Source of the DNA: Deltaproteobacteria bacterium Ga0077539
GTDB lineage: Bacteria > Myxococcota_A > Polyangia > Polyangiales > Ga0077539
Direction: 5' to 3'
Length of the DNA: 51,825 nt
Assembly: GCA_001465015.1 (NCBI GenBank)
Contig: LNEO01000138.1
Span: forward strand, 1 to 51,825
The notes under the pieces are model-generated. The model ran no database searches. It was not told the origin of the DNA and was given only the letters and a program-made list of their open reading frames with translations. A program made the translations under genes and the position numbers. Below, piece after piece: positions 16,913 to 25,940 of the stretch. Within the stretch, counting starts at the first letter, position 1. Each line of letters opens with the position of its first letter.

Positions 16913-17695
16913 ATGATCCCCGACGCTCTCGGCGCGCTCTCGTGGGCGCACATGGCCTTGCTTGTCGCCGCGGCGTGGATCGCGGCGACGGTGCTCGCGT
17001 CGGTCCAGGGCTTTGCGTTGGAGCGGCTGCTACGAGCGCGAAAGATCTTCGACGTCCCGCTGTTCGATGGGCAGTACCGCTTCGAGCTCGCGGGCAACGT
17101 CGTGTTCATCACGGTGATCACCGCGTCGATCACGGCAGCGTTGAAGCTCGGGGTGATTCGCTTCGGCGCGACTGGATGGCTCGCGGGCGGGGTCACGTTC
17201 GCCGCGATGCTCTTGGGGTTTCAGGTCTTTTACTGGTTCTTGCACCGCGCGATGCACACGCCGGCGCTGTTGGTTTTGCACCGCTGGCACCACCGCTCGC
17301 AGGTGACGACGCCCCTCACCGGGCAGAGCGTGAGCCCTGGGGAGGCGGTCGGATGGGCGGTTGGGTTCGTCGGTCTCCCGTGGCTCTTCTCGTTGATCGC
17401 TCCGGTGAGCTTCTGGGGCTGGGTCGGTTATCTGGCCTTCAACACCTTTGGCAACATCGTCGGCCACAGCAACGTCGAGCCCACGACCCCCGCCGCCGCG
17501 ACCCGCGCGGCGACCTGGTTCGCCAACGCCTTCGTCTTCCACTCGCTGCACCACGCCCGGTGGAACGGGCACTACAGCTTTCAGTCCGCCCTGATGGATC
17601 GCTTGTTCGGGACCGAGTGGAAGGACTGGCCCGCCCTCTACGAGCGCATCATCGCGGGCAAGCCGCTCGCGTCGCTCAAAGAGCACGGGGAGTGA
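16913..17695 (+). CDS. Fatty acid hydroxylase/sterol desaturase family membrane enzyme
   Basis: A 260-residue integral membrane protein with hydrophobic segments at about 8-30, 53-75, 78-105 and 145-180. The diiron His motifs of the superfamily are visible: HRAMH (HxxxH), HRWHH (HxxHH) and HSLHHARWNGHY (HxxHH with an extra His). An additional VGHSN lies before the third motif. Members hydroxylate or desaturate lipid, sterol or carotenoid substrates, or cleave alkylglycerol ethers. The start at 16913 (ATG) is preferred over an in-frame codon at 16886 because it starts directly before the first helix. It is divergent from the radical SAM operon, so a shared regulatory region and a shared lipid substrate are possible but unproven. 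Confidence 0.85.
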   Translation: MIPDALGALSWAHMALLVAAAWIAATVLASVQGFALERLLRARKIFDVPLFDGQYRFELAGNVVFITVITASITAALKLGVIRFGATGWLAGGVTFAAMLLGFQVFYWFLHRAMHTPALLVLHRWHHRSQVTTPLTGQSVSPGEAVGWAVGFVGLPWLFSLIAPVSFWGWVGYLAFNTFGNIVGHSNVEPTTPAAATRAATWFANAFVFHSLHHARWNGHYSFQSALMDRLFGTEWKDWPALYERIIAGKPLASLKEHGE

Positions 17696-17792
17696 GCTCG
17701 TCGCGTTCATCGCGCTGTTGCACAACGTCCTCGCGGTCGCCCGCCGCCCGCCATCGCTCTGTTGCGCGCCGCGAGTACCAACGCTCGTTGCG

Positions 17793-19736
17793 ATGCGGCT
17801 GCTGCTTCCGTCGGTCCTGTGCACGGTCTTTGCGTCGTACGGCTGCGGCGCGCGCATCGCGCTGACGAGCGACGGCGACGCCGGGGCGATCGTCGACGCG
17901 ATCTCGGCCCCAGCCATGGCCGTCGAGTGGCCAGCCGCGCTCGCGCACGGGGCCATCGTCGCGATCGGCGTGAGCGATCCTCGGCCCGGCCGAGCGCTCG
18001 GCTCATGGCTCCGCAGCGAGCGCGTCGGGGACCCGCTCCCCGTCGGCATCACCCGCGACGCGCCACAGTCTGTCGTCGTCGCGCCGTTGCTCTCTGCGGC
18101 GCTGGTGATCGACTGGCGTCGATCGATCGCTGGACGTGCGATTTTCGCGGCGCCGACCCCGGTCTCGTTCGACTCGCGCCGCGAGACGCTGTGGGTCGCG
18201 CACGGATCGCTCACCGGCGTCCCTCCGACCGCGAGCCGCGCGGGGACCGAACAACACGCGTGGATCGACCGCGGCTCGAGCGACGATGCGGGCTTCACCC
18301 CGAGGACGTCCGAGGCGCTCGACGCCTTCATCGACGCGCACAAGCGAGAGGTCGGCGTGACAGAGCTCCCGCTTCGACGCGTGAGCGACGGACGATGGAT
18401 CGTCGATGACTCGCGCGTCCCGTTGACTCGTGACGCGACCGACGCGACCCGCGGCGCGGTGGTGGGCCGAGCGTTGAGCGAGGCGCTCTTCGACGACCGC
18501 GGCGCTCCGCTCGCGCCGAATGAATTTGTCGGAGTGGTCACGAGCTCGTGCGGCGCAAGAGCGCCGTGGGGCGCGATGCTCTTCGGCGAACGAGAAGTGG
18601 CTCGGCTGTTTGGCGAGCTCGAAGGCGCTCTCGACCAAGGAGGACTGATCGCTCGCGAACACGATCTTGTCGCGAGCTCGGGGTTCGCGCCGAACGCTGA
18701 GATCGCGCCCATTTACGCAAGCCACGGCGGCAGCGACTTCGGCCGCGTATCGGAGCCGCGCCGCAGGCAGTCGCGCGAGGCGCACGGGTACGTGATCGAG
18801 CTCGACTCGACGCCGGGCGTTCGCTCGAGCGCAAACCGCGCGCTCGGAGCGCTCGGACGCGCGGACTGGCGCTCGATCGCGTTCGCGCCGGTGCACGCCG
18901 GCGCGCCGATCGTCCTCTACGCGCTCGATGGACGCGGGGGTGGAACCCTCTTCAAATTCGTCTCTCGCTCGACGGTCGAGGCGTCCGATTCCCCTGCGCG
19001 CCTGCGAGCCCGCTTCTTCGAGGGGCGGGTGTACGTCGCCCAGGTTGAAGGGCTCGCTTCCGAAGACCGACGGACGGTCGGAGGGCGGGTTCCAACGGCC
19101 GCTGCGCCGGCGGTCGGTCGCTGGATCGAGCTGTCCCTCTCGAGCACGGACACGGCGCCGATCGACGCGGGCAGGACCGTCCGTGACGTGTTGCGCGATC
19201 CGAGCGCCGCGGGGCTCGGCGCGTTCGCATCCGATGATCTCGTTCGCGCGGCCCTCGTCACGGCGGCACGAAAGATCGGCGTCTCGCCGCTCGATGGAGC
19301 GCGCTCGATCGCCCTCGATCCATCCAGCGGGCGACTGCTGCTCGCGATGCACGGCCTGCGCAACGATCGACGAGGGTCGATCAACGCATTGCTCCACCGA
19401 GCGCCCGCTCATTCTGGCGGCGCGTTCGAGTGGACCGAGCTCTGGCACGGCGTGGCGGAGCCGCCCGCGCTCGCCGCGCGCAACCCCGCTTCCATCGCGG
19501 TCGACCGCGATGGGATCGTCTGGTTTGCGACCGAGTGCGAGTTCGGCGACGGCGCGTGCGAAGCCCGCGAAGCCCTTTATGCGCTCGACGTGCTCCGTGC
19601 GGCCTCGTCGTCCGCCGCGAGCGCTGCGGTCCGAGTCGCGCTCGCCCCGGTGGGCGCGGCGTTCTCAGCGCCCACCTTCGATGAGACCGGCGCCAACATG
19701 TTCGTCGGTGTCCACCAGCGGGCTGGCTCCCGCTGA
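17793..19736 (+). CDS. PhoX-like (DUF839) lipoprotein
   Basis: A 647-residue exported protein. The start at 17793 gives a signal sequence MRLLLPSVLCTVFASYGC with lipobox SYGC; the open frame extends 75 bp upstream without signal character. The fold resembles the PhoX/DUF839 beta-propeller: AHGSL near residue 130, APWGAMLFGERE (PhoX proteins have PWGTWL plus acidic ligands), YVIELD, and the late ARNPASIAVDRDGIVWFATE with its Asp-rich turn. PhoX enzymes are Ca/Fe-dependent alkaline phosphatases. Some key acidic ligands are not obvious here (FGERE instead of CEE), so phosphatase activity is uncertain. It follows the hydroxylase gene by 97 bp and precedes a kinase gene, with a dyad in between. 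Confidence 0.7.
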   Translation: MRLLLPSVLCTVFASYGCGARIALTSDGDAGAIVDAISAPAMAVEWPAALAHGAIVAIGVSDPRPGRALGSWLRSERVGDPLPVGITRDAPQSVVVAPLLSAALVIDWRRSIAGRAIFAAPTPVSFDSRRETLWVAHGSLTGVPPTASRAGTEQHAWIDRGSSDDAGFTPRTSEALDAFIDAHKREVGVTELPLRRVSDGRWIVDDSRVPLTRDATDATRGAVVGRALSEALFDDRGAPLAPNEFVGVVTSSCGARAPWGAMLFGEREVARLFGELEGALDQGGLIAREHDLVASSGFAPNAEIAPIYASHGGSDFGRVSEPRRRQSREAHGYVIELDSTPGVRSSANRALGALGRADWRSIAFAPVHAGAPIVLYALDGRGGGTLFKFVSRSTVEASDSPARLRARFFEGRVYVAQVEGLASEDRRTVGGRVPTAAAPAVGRWIELSLSSTDTAPIDAGRTVRDVLRDPSAAGLGAFASDDLVRAALVTAARKIGVSPLDGARSIALDPSSGRLLLAMHGLRNDRRGSINALLHRAPAHSGGAFEWTELWHGVAEPPALAARNPASIAVDRDGIVWFATECEFGDGACEAREALYALDVLRAASSSAASAAVRVALAPVGAAFSAPTFDETGANMFVGVHQRAGSR

Positions 19737-19743
19737 GCGGTTG

Positions 19744-19758
19744 CTGTGATTGTCACAG
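19744..19758. promoter_or_regulatory. 15-bp perfect dyad upstream of the PEGA kinase
   Basis: The sequence CTGTGA-TTG-TCACAG is a perfect inverted repeat with 6-bp arms and a 3-bp spacer. It lies in the 109-bp gap before the kinase ATG, just after the PhoX-like gene stop. The following DNA (19759-19800) is unusually AT-rich for this window, as expected of a promoter. It resembles CRP half-sites (TGTGA/TCACA), but the spacing is 3 rather than 6 bp. It could instead be a weak terminator, although no T run follows. Confidence 0.35.
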
Positions 19759-19845
19759 AAATGTTTCACGAATAACACAGTTGAAATTCGTGTTGTTTCG
19801 CGCTGTCTACTAGCCTCCAACCTCGTGGCCTTTCCTGCGGACGCG

Positions 19846-21561
19846 ATGACCATCGCAAACGAACTCGAAGCCGCTCTCAAGGGCCAAGTCATCAACGATC
19901 GCTTCAAGGTGATCGACCTGATTGGCCATGGCGGCATGGGCGCTGTGTTTCGCGCGGAGCAGGTTCAGCTGTCGCGAATCGTGGCGCTCAAGGTGCTCAA
20001 GCACGACCCGGCGTTGATCGCGGCCGATCCTAACTTCTCCAAGCGCTTCAACCTCGAAGCGAACATGTGCGCCAAAATCTCGCACCCCAACGTCGTGACG
20101 ATCTTCGACTACGGGCAGGTCGAGTTCGACAAGCGACTGTTCTTCATCGCGATGGAGTTTCTCAACGGCGTGACGCTCCATCAGAAGCTCAAGCGAACGG
20201 GCGGGTCTCTGCCGGTCGGAGAGGCTTTTGCGATCGCCGTCGGCATCGCGCGCGGCCTGCGCGAAGCGCACAAGCAAGGGGTCATTCACCGCGACCTCAA
20301 GCCGGGCAACGTCATCCTGGTCGAGGACGAAGACGGCGGCGAGCGGCCGAAGATCGTGGACTTCGGCCTCGTCAAGCAGATGAGCTCCGAGGCCAACGAA
20401 GAGCTCACGGTGCAGGGCTCCTTCCTCGGGTCGCCGAAGTACATGTCACCGGAGCAGGTCGCTGGAATCAGCGCCGATCAGCGCTCCGACGTCTATTCGC
20501 TCGGGATCATGCTCTACCAGTGCCTCTGCGGTCGGGTGCCGTTCGACACTGGGACGCAGATGCAGGTCCTCGTCGCGCACGCAGCGCAGCCGGTTCCTCC
20601 GATGAAGGAGCGAAACCCCGACTGCGACGTACCCCCGTCCGTCGAGCATTTGGTGCTTCGTATGCTCGAGAAGAATCGCGACGCGCGGATTCAGAACATG
20701 GACGAGTTCTTGCGCGAGGTCCGATCGCTGCACGATCAGAGCGGGGCGCTGGTCCTTCCTGGAGCGTTCGTCTCGGGCCAGACCGGCACCTACCCGATTC
20801 ACATCTCCGGCGCGACGACCTCGGGTCCGAGCACGTCGGGCGCGGTCCTCGCGAGCGGCGCGACGGGCTCGGGCATCGCTCCGCGCGCGGTCCAGCCGCA
20901 GGAGCCGACACCACCTCCTGCGCCGGCTCGACGTCGGCCTTCTCCGTTGATCGTCGTTCTGGCGGCCATCGGCGCGGCCGCGACGATCGGCGCGATCGCC
21001 CTCGCGCGCCAACGATCGCTGGATCGATCCTCGACATCTACGTCGACGCCCGTCGGTGTCGAACCGCGCGTCGCCAACCCCGTCGTGGTTGCCCCGCAGC
21101 CCGTCAACCAACAAGGCCAAGGCGCCACTTCGGGCGTGACTGCCGTTGTCGACAGCGGCGTCGCGATCGCTGCAAACGCCGCAGATCCGCCCGGTCAGAC
21201 CGCGCCTCGTCGACCCACACATTCAACAACTCCGAGCAGGACGAACGGCGATCCGCGACCGCGGACGGGCTCTGCTTCGACCCATACCGCCACGCAGACC
21301 GGGACGACCGTCGGCGCCCAGACCGCTCCGCAGCCGCCCTCCGTGCAGGACGCGCCGGGCTTCTTGACGCTCGACACGACCCCGTACAGCGTCGTCACCG
21401 AGGGCGGTCGAGCGCTCGGCACCACGCCGCTCATTCGCGTCGCGCTCTCGCCCGGATCACACACGCTCACGCTTCGAAACCCCGAGCAGAACCTCAGCAC
21501 CACCTACAACGTTACGATTCGTTCGGGGGAGACCGTCTCCCGTCGGCTCGGACTCGAATAA
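19846..21561 (+). CDS. Membrane-anchored Ser/Thr protein kinase with PEGA domain
   Basis: A 571-residue kinase. The ATG at 19846 is 24 codons before the P-loop; a GTG at 19825 is an alternative. Kinase features, all present, are the Gly loop GHGGMGAVF (27-35), Lys49 in VALKVL, HRDLKPGN with catalytic Asp150, DFG with Asp172, and SPKYMSPEQ. After about residue 300 there is a Gly/Ser/Thr/Pro-rich linker, a single membrane helix (about 366-387, after RRRP) and a second low-complexity extracellular linker. A C-terminal PEGA-type beta domain follows (about 504-571, GFLTLDTTPYSVV and GSHTLTLRNPE). The kinase domain faces the cytoplasm and PEGA the periplasm or wall. The partner gene begins 3 bp after the stop, so the two are co-expressed. 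Confidence 0.92.
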   Translation: MTIANELEAALKGQVINDRFKVIDLIGHGGMGAVFRAEQVQLSRIVALKVLKHDPALIAADPNFSKRFNLEANMCAKISHPNVVTIFDYGQVEFDKRLFFIAMEFLNGVTLHQKLKRTGGSLPVGEAFAIAVGIARGLREAHKQGVIHRDLKPGNVILVEDEDGGERPKIVDFGLVKQMSSEANEELTVQGSFLGSPKYMSPEQVAGISADQRSDVYSLGIMLYQCLCGRVPFDTGTQMQVLVAHAAQPVPPMKERNPDCDVPPSVEHLVLRMLEKNRDARIQNMDEFLREVRSLHDQSGALVLPGAFVSGQTGTYPIHISGATTSGPSTSGAVLASGATGSGIAPRAVQPQEPTPPPAPARRRPSPLIVVLAAIGAAATIGAIALARQRSLDRSSTSTSTPVGVEPRVANPVVVAPQPVNQQGQGATSGVTAVVDSGVAIAANAADPPGQTAPRRPTHSTTPSRTNGDPRPRTGSASTHTATQTGTTVGAQTAPQPPSVQDAPGFLTLDTTPYSVVTEGGRALGTTPLIRVALSPGSHTLTLRNPEQNLSTTYNVTIRSGETVSRRLGLE

Positions 21562-21564
21562 CCA

Positions 21565-22620
21565 ATGCAACGAGCCCCTTCTCGTCCGTACCGCGCGCCC
21601 GCGCTTGCGCTGATCGTCGCCGGCGCCAGCGTCCTTTTCGAGTCGAGCGGTCGGGCCCAAGCGCAGCGCGACTACCTGTCCGAAGCCGAAGCTGCGTACG
21701 CGCAGATCGAGTTCGATCAAGTGAGGGACAACGCTCAGCGCGCGATCGATCGAGGCGGCTACAACCGCGCCCAGCTCGCGCGCAGCTACTTTTTGCTCGG
21801 CGTCGCGCGCGCTGCGCTCGGCGAAGAGGGTCCTGCGAGGGACGCGTTTCTTCGCATGCTCGAGCTCGACCCCGAGAGCCGCGCGGATCGCGGACTGTCG
21901 CCGCGGCTGCGCGGACCGTTGCTCGAAGCGCGGGGCGCGTGGGCGAGCCGCTCTGCGCGAATGGCGCTCGATGTTCAGTTCGACCGGCGCGGCGAGGCGC
22001 TGCTCGTCACGCTCGCCGATCCTCTGTCGATGGGACGCACGATTCGTGCTCGATTTCGCACGGCGGGCGTGTGGACCGAGCGTTCGAGCCCCGTCGCGCC
22101 GACGTGGCGCATCGAGGTCCCGTCGAGCGCGACCGCGACGGTCGAGTGCGTCTTGGTGCTCGCCGACGCAGCCGGCAACGAGCTGGTGACCGTCGGGACC
22201 GAGGCTCAACCGCGAGTGTTTGCTGCGCCCACGGTGGCGTCGACGCGACCCTTGGGCCCTTCGCGTCCTTCGCTGATTGCGCCTGCCGCCGTTGTGCTCG
22301 GCGTCGGCGTCGTCGGCGCGGGGCTCGCGGCCACGGGGCTGGTGTTCCGCGAGTCCAACGCCTCACGGTGGAACGACGACGCGATGTGCCTCCCCACCAA
22401 TGGAATGACCCGCGAAGCGGCCTGTCGAGACGCTCGCGTCGGAGCCGAGACATGGCAGAGCGTCTTCATCGCGTCTTCGGTCATCGGAGGCGCGGCGCTC
22501 GTGACGAGCGTCGTGTTGTTCGCGCTTTCGCCGCGCGCCGAAGCGGCCCCTCGCGTCGCGTGCGTCGTGCTTCCGACGACCTCCGGCGCGCACGCGAGCT
22601 GTTCGGTCGCGCGCTTCTGA
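21565..22620 (+). CDS. Exported TPR-like protein, partner of the PEGA kinase
   Basis: A 351-residue protein starting 3 bp after the kinase stop. A signal peptide (about 1-33) ends in a GRAQAQ cleavage region. Residues 36-110 look like two TPR-type helical hairpins (YLSEAEAAYAQIEFDQ, RSYFLLGVARAALGEEGPA, FLRMLELDPES). A beta-rich middle follows (about 130-210), then two hydrophobic segments (about 235-255 and 298-320) around a loop with two Cys (CLPTNG and ACRDA). This layout, TPR domain then beta domain then two helices, is common for proteins encoded next to PEGA kinases in myxobacteria. It may be an envelope sensor or scaffold for the kinase, but that is inference from position. Confidence 0.7.
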   Translation: MQRAPSRPYRAPALALIVAGASVLFESSGRAQAQRDYLSEAEAAYAQIEFDQVRDNAQRAIDRGGYNRAQLARSYFLLGVARAALGEEGPARDAFLRMLELDPESRADRGLSPRLRGPLLEARGAWASRSARMALDVQFDRRGEALLVTLADPLSMGRTIRARFRTAGVWTERSSPVAPTWRIEVPSSATATVECVLVLADAAGNELVTVGTEAQPRVFAAPTVASTRPLGPSRPSLIAPAAVVLGVGVVGAGLAATGLVFRESNASRWNDDAMCLPTNGMTREAACRDARVGAETWQSVFIASSVIGGAALVTSVVLFALSPRAEAAPRVACVVLPTTSGAHASCSVARF

Positions 22621-22642
22621 GCGCCAATTACGGGCCGCTCAG
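22617..22642. terminator. Candidate bidirectional terminator between convergent genes
   Basis: CTGAGCG at 22617-22623 and CGCTCAG at 22636-22642 form a 7-bp perfect stem with a 12-nt loop. The stem spans the stop of the TPR-like gene and the 3' end of the convergent beta-helix lipoprotein gene. A short TTT follows on the + strand. The stem is short and the T run weak, so this is a modest candidate. Confidence 0.3.
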
Positions 22643-24264
22643 TTTCGGTCGTATCGACACCAGCCCGCGGTCCAGTCGGTTCCGCCAGGACGGATCGCGC
22701 CGATGTACGTGGCTGTCCGATCGAAGAACGTGTCCGGCACGCCAGCGTCCATCGCGTTGAACGGAACGACCGCGCCGCTCGCCGCCGGCGAATCCGACGG
22801 AGGCACCCACGACGGGTTCATTGGATCGAACGGACGAAGCAGGCGCGCGTCGATCGATCGATTGCCCTCAGCCATCGCGAGGAAGTGATCGGACTCGATG
22901 AGGTTGACCGGCGCTCCCCCGTCGCCCGTGCAGTTCTCGAAGCAGTCCGCGCCATCGTTCGAGCCGGAGGGAAACAGCGTCGATCCGACGCCGGTGAAGA
23001 TGCTGTTTCTCACAAACAATCGACCCATCCGCGCGGCGATCGCGGACTCGGTCGTCTGCACGTCGATGACGCCCGCGCCGAAGCCGGCGATGATGGAGTT
23101 GACCACCTGCCCGAAGGTCCCGGCGCGCAGGTGCAGCCCTCGGTTGCTGTTGGCGCTGTTGGTGCCGAGCAGCGTCATGTTCGAGATTCGCGGCTCGGAG
23201 ATCGGCGTCGCGCTCGGCGTCGATCCGTTGCTGTCGGCTTCGATCCCCTTGTCCGGGTTTTCTCCGGCGCCCGAGTACGCGCGCTCGTACTGTTGCCCGA
23301 TGATGAACTGAGCTCGGCCCGCCCAACCGAAGTCCCAATCCATCGTGTCGTCTTGCGCGCCGGTGATCACGGCGTGCCGAAGATCGACCGTTCCGCCGAA
23401 GAGCTCGATGCCATCGTCCGAGCTCTGATGGACTTGAATGAAGTCGATCGTCGTGCCCGATCCACACGAGCCGAGCGTGAGCCCGTTGAGCTCGCGCATC
23501 GGCGCCGCTTCGAAGCCTGCGAACTCGATGCGGACGTAGCGCAGCGTCCCGCAGTCCCACGTCGCGAGCTGCATGCCTGGCGGCGCGCCATACAATCCGC
23601 GCGGGTCCGACGCCGCGACGCCCTCGAGCGGTCGCTCTCCGGTCGGCGTGTTGTTCGGCGCGCGTCCGAGCAGCGCGACGCCGCCCCAGTCCGCGGGCGC
23701 TCGCATCCCCGCGGGCCGCGCGCTCGTGAAGACGATCGGCTCGCTCGCGGTGCCCTGCGCGTCGATCCGAGCGGTGCGCGAAATGATCAGCGCGCCGGGC
23801 AGCTGCGTGATCGCTCCTCCCGAGTCGCGCATCCCCGCGAGGCCTTGAATGATCGTCCCGGGCTCGATCGTCAGCGTCGTTCGGCTGTCCGCCGAAGGCC
23901 CCGTGACGAACACAAAGCCCTCGAGTTGATAGCGATTGGTGCAGCGCCACGTGGTGTTGGTCGTAATGTCCGCGTTGACCCTCACCAGCGGCCGCGTCGC
24001 GGGATCACCGCAGCGCCCGGCGTCTCCCGGTCGGCTGTCGACCGCGACGTCGTTGGCAGTCGTGTCCAACGCGACGTCTGCGGCGGCATCGGCGTCGCCC
24101 GCCATCGTCGCGTCGCGCGCGGCGTCGTCGGCAACGTCGGTCGCTACCCCAAGATCGTTGCGCGTGTCAGCACCTGCGTCGGTCGGCGTCGGCGCTGGAC
24201 AACCGACCGTTGTGCAAGCGAGCAACGTGAGGCCTGAGTATCGCAAAAGAGCGCGAATCAACAT
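22639..24264 (-). CDS. Beta-helix lipoprotein, copy 1
   Basis: A 541-residue lipoprotein with signal sequence ending in the lipobox TTVGC, then a long Ala/Asp-rich linker (about 25-80). The globular part starts with ADITTNTTWRCTNRYQLEGF and TLTIEPGTIIQG. It continues through GALIISRTARIDAQGT, EPIVFTSARPAG, DWGGVALLG and DDGIELFGGTVDLRHAVITG. These short repeating strands are typical of a right-handed parallel beta-helix. Several Cys (WDCGTL, GSCGSG, DCFENCTG) could stabilise it. Such proteins are widespread cell-surface proteins in Bacteroidota and Myxococcota with no known enzymatic role. It lies 82 bp downstream of a clear paralogue on the same strand. Confidence 0.8.
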   Translation of the reverse strand: MLIRALLRYSGLTLLACTTVGCPAPTPTDAGADTRNDLGVATDVADDAARDATMAGDADAAADVALDTTANDVAVDSRPGDAGRCGDPATRPLVRVNADITTNTTWRCTNRYQLEGFVFVTGPSADSRTTLTIEPGTIIQGLAGMRDSGGAITQLPGALIISRTARIDAQGTASEPIVFTSARPAGMRAPADWGGVALLGRAPNNTPTGERPLEGVAASDPRGLYGAPPGMQLATWDCGTLRYVRIEFAGFEAAPMRELNGLTLGSCGSGTTIDFIQVHQSSDDGIELFGGTVDLRHAVITGAQDDTMDWDFGWAGRAQFIIGQQYERAYSGAGENPDKGIEADSNGSTPSATPISEPRISNMTLLGTNSANSNRGLHLRAGTFGQVVNSIIAGFGAGVIDVQTTESAIAARMGRLFVRNSIFTGVGSTLFPSGSNDGADCFENCTGDGGAPVNLIESDHFLAMAEGNRSIDARLLRPFDPMNPSWVPPSDSPAASGAVVPFNAMDAGVPDTFFDRTATYIGAIRPGGTDWTAGWCRYDRN

Positions 24265-24346
24265 TGGTTAGACTCCTTGCCATCGTGCATCGCATCAACC
24301 TGCAACGGCGACGTGTCGATCGCGACACGCTCACGTTGCGTGCGGA

Positions 24347-25819
24347 TTAGTTGTTGGCGAAGCTCGTCCACCCGCGGGTCCACTCGTCCTCGCCGGACGC
24401 GTTGGGCGCGAGCGCGCCGACGTACGTTGTCGCCTGCATCCCAGGCGCGGTCGCGAGGGAGGTGTCCTGCTCGATGACGTTGGCGGCGGTCCCGAACGAC
24501 GGAGCGTTGAGGTCCGTGCGCATCGCCGAGAGCTGCGGATCGACGAGGCGGATCCGCGCCGCAGCCATCGCGAGGGCCGCCGCTTCGTTGAAGCTGCCGT
24601 CGTCGTCGTCGCCGTCGTCGAGCTCGACTCCGGCTGCGGGAAACTGGGTTCGCCCCATCAGTCCCCGGCCGTTGTCGAAGACGATCGAGTTTGAAATCCC
24701 TGCCATCATCCCGTTCAACGCCGCGGCGCTCGCGGGGTGTCGCGCGTCGAACGCGTACGACTTGAACCCCACGATCACCGAGTTTCGAATCGCTCCGGCA
24801 GAGCCGAATTGCATGGCGAAGCCCATCTCTTCGCCGGTGGCCGCCATCATCGAAACGAGGTCGACGCCCACCAACGTCGCGTTGAAGATCGTCGGCGCCG
24901 AGACGGGCACGGCGCTCTCCGAGCCCTCTGCGTTGTTTCCCTTGATGGCGGCGCCCGCTCCCGCGCCGGTCGCGCGCTGCTGAACGACCACGAACTGCAT
25001 TCGTCCGCGATAGCCTCGGACCCACTCGATCCCGTCGCTGGCCGCTCCCGTGACGAGCAGGTGCGTGAGCGGGACTTCTCCGCCGTACAGACCGACGCCG
25101 TCGCTTCCGCGGTGGACCTGCACGTAGTCCACCACCGTGTCGCTCCCGCAGCCCGCGAGCGAGAGCGCCGCGCCTGGGCTGCCGTTGCTGCCCGTCGCGC
25201 CTCCGCCGAACTCGACCCGTACGAAGCGTAGCGAGCCGCAGTTGCCGGTCGATGCTCCTGCCGCACCGCCTCCGTACTGCCCTCGAGTGTCGGTCGCCAT
25301 CGTCGTCGCGTCGACCGTCGCGTTGATCGGGTCGTGCGTCCTGGCTCCGCCGAGAAGAACGAGGCCGCGCCAGTCGCGTGGGGCGCGCATTCCCGCTGGA
25401 CGATCGCTGGTGAAAACGATCGGCGCGTCGCGTCGCCCGTTGGCGATCAGCCGCGCTCCGCGGGTGACAAGCAGCATCGCGTCGCGGCTCGCGCGCACCT
25501 CGACGCCCGGCTCGATCGTGAGCACGGCGTTGCGCGTCACGAACACCGGCGCGGCGAGCTCGTATCGAAAGCGACAGCTCCACGTCGTGTCGCGATCGAT
25601 CACCGCCTCGGCGCCAGCCATCGGGAGCCTCATGACCACGCGCTCGGAGATCGGCGGGCAGCCTGTGCCAGTGTCCCCAACGACGTCCACCGCAGCATCT
25701 GGATCCGCAGCGTCGTCTACGATCACCGTGACGTCCCGCCGGTCGCCGCCGGGCTTGAGAGCAGAGCAGGCCATGAGGCCAAACGAGAGAGAACTAGCGA
25801 AGAGTTTCGAACGGGGCAC
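24347..25819 (-). CDS. Beta-helix lipoprotein, copy 2
   Basis: A 490-residue lipoprotein (lipobox GLMAC) with an Asp/Val/Ala-rich linker. It is paralogous to the gene at 22639-24264. Both share DTTWSCRFRYEL/NTTWRCTNRYQL, LTIEPG, APIVFTS-RPAGMRAP, DW-G, CG-LR-VR-EF, a GCGS/SCGS turn and ITG/VTGA-DG, and the same closing TYVGA and W--GW pattern. Copy 2 lacks some strands of copy 1 and has an acidic insert LDDGDDDDGSF that could bind calcium. The pair looks like a tandem duplication followed by divergence. The upstream region has several TTGC elements. No enzymatic residues are evident and the role is unknown. Confidence 0.8.
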   Translation of the reverse strand: MPRSKLFASSLSFGLMACSALKPGGDRRDVTVIVDDAADPDAAVDVVGDTGTGCPPISERVVMRLPMAGAEAVIDRDTTWSCRFRYELAAPVFVTRNAVLTIEPGVEVRASRDAMLLVTRGARLIANGRRDAPIVFTSDRPAGMRAPRDWRGLVLLGGARTHDPINATVDATTMATDTRGQYGGGAAGASTGNCGSLRFVRVEFGGGATGSNGSPGAALSLAGCGSDTVVDYVQVHRGSDGVGLYGGEVPLTHLLVTGAASDGIEWVRGYRGRMQFVVVQQRATGAGAGAAIKGNNAEGSESAVPVSAPTIFNATLVGVDLVSMMAATGEEMGFAMQFGSAGAIRNSVIVGFKSYAFDARHPASAAALNGMMAGISNSIVFDNGRGLMGRTQFPAAGVELDDGDDDDGSFNEAAALAMAAARIRLVDPQLSAMRTDLNAPSFGTAANVIEQDTSLATAPGMQATTYVGALAPNASGEDEWTRGWTSFANN

Positions 25820-25870
25820 GCGTCGATCTCACTCCGAAGAATACGAGCAACGCGAGGGCGGTTCGGAAAC

Positions 25871-25916
25871 TTGCGAATACGCCCCGCAAACGTTGCTTTG
25901 ATGTTGCACTATTGCA
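25871..25916. promoter_or_regulatory. TTGC-box cluster upstream of beta-helix lipoprotein genes
   Basis: TTGC occurs at 25871, 25893, 25904 and 25912. Some copies form dyads: TTGCG-N9-CGCAA at 25871-25889 and GCAA-ACG-TTGC at 25886-25896. The cluster sits 50-100 bp upstream of the leftward lipoprotein start. This is a plausible operator or promoter region but there is no independent support. Confidence 0.22.
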
Positions 25917-25940
25917 CACTTCTCGGACTCTTTCACCGCT

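Noticed and set aside
19744..19758. CRP binding site
   Set aside because: The arms look right but the 3-bp spacer does not fit the 6-bp spacing of CRP sites. It is kept only as an unnamed dyad.
20067..22760. 897-residue + frame across the kinase and TPR-like genes
   Set aside because: It is a frame shadow of two real genes, very Arg-rich and without motifs.
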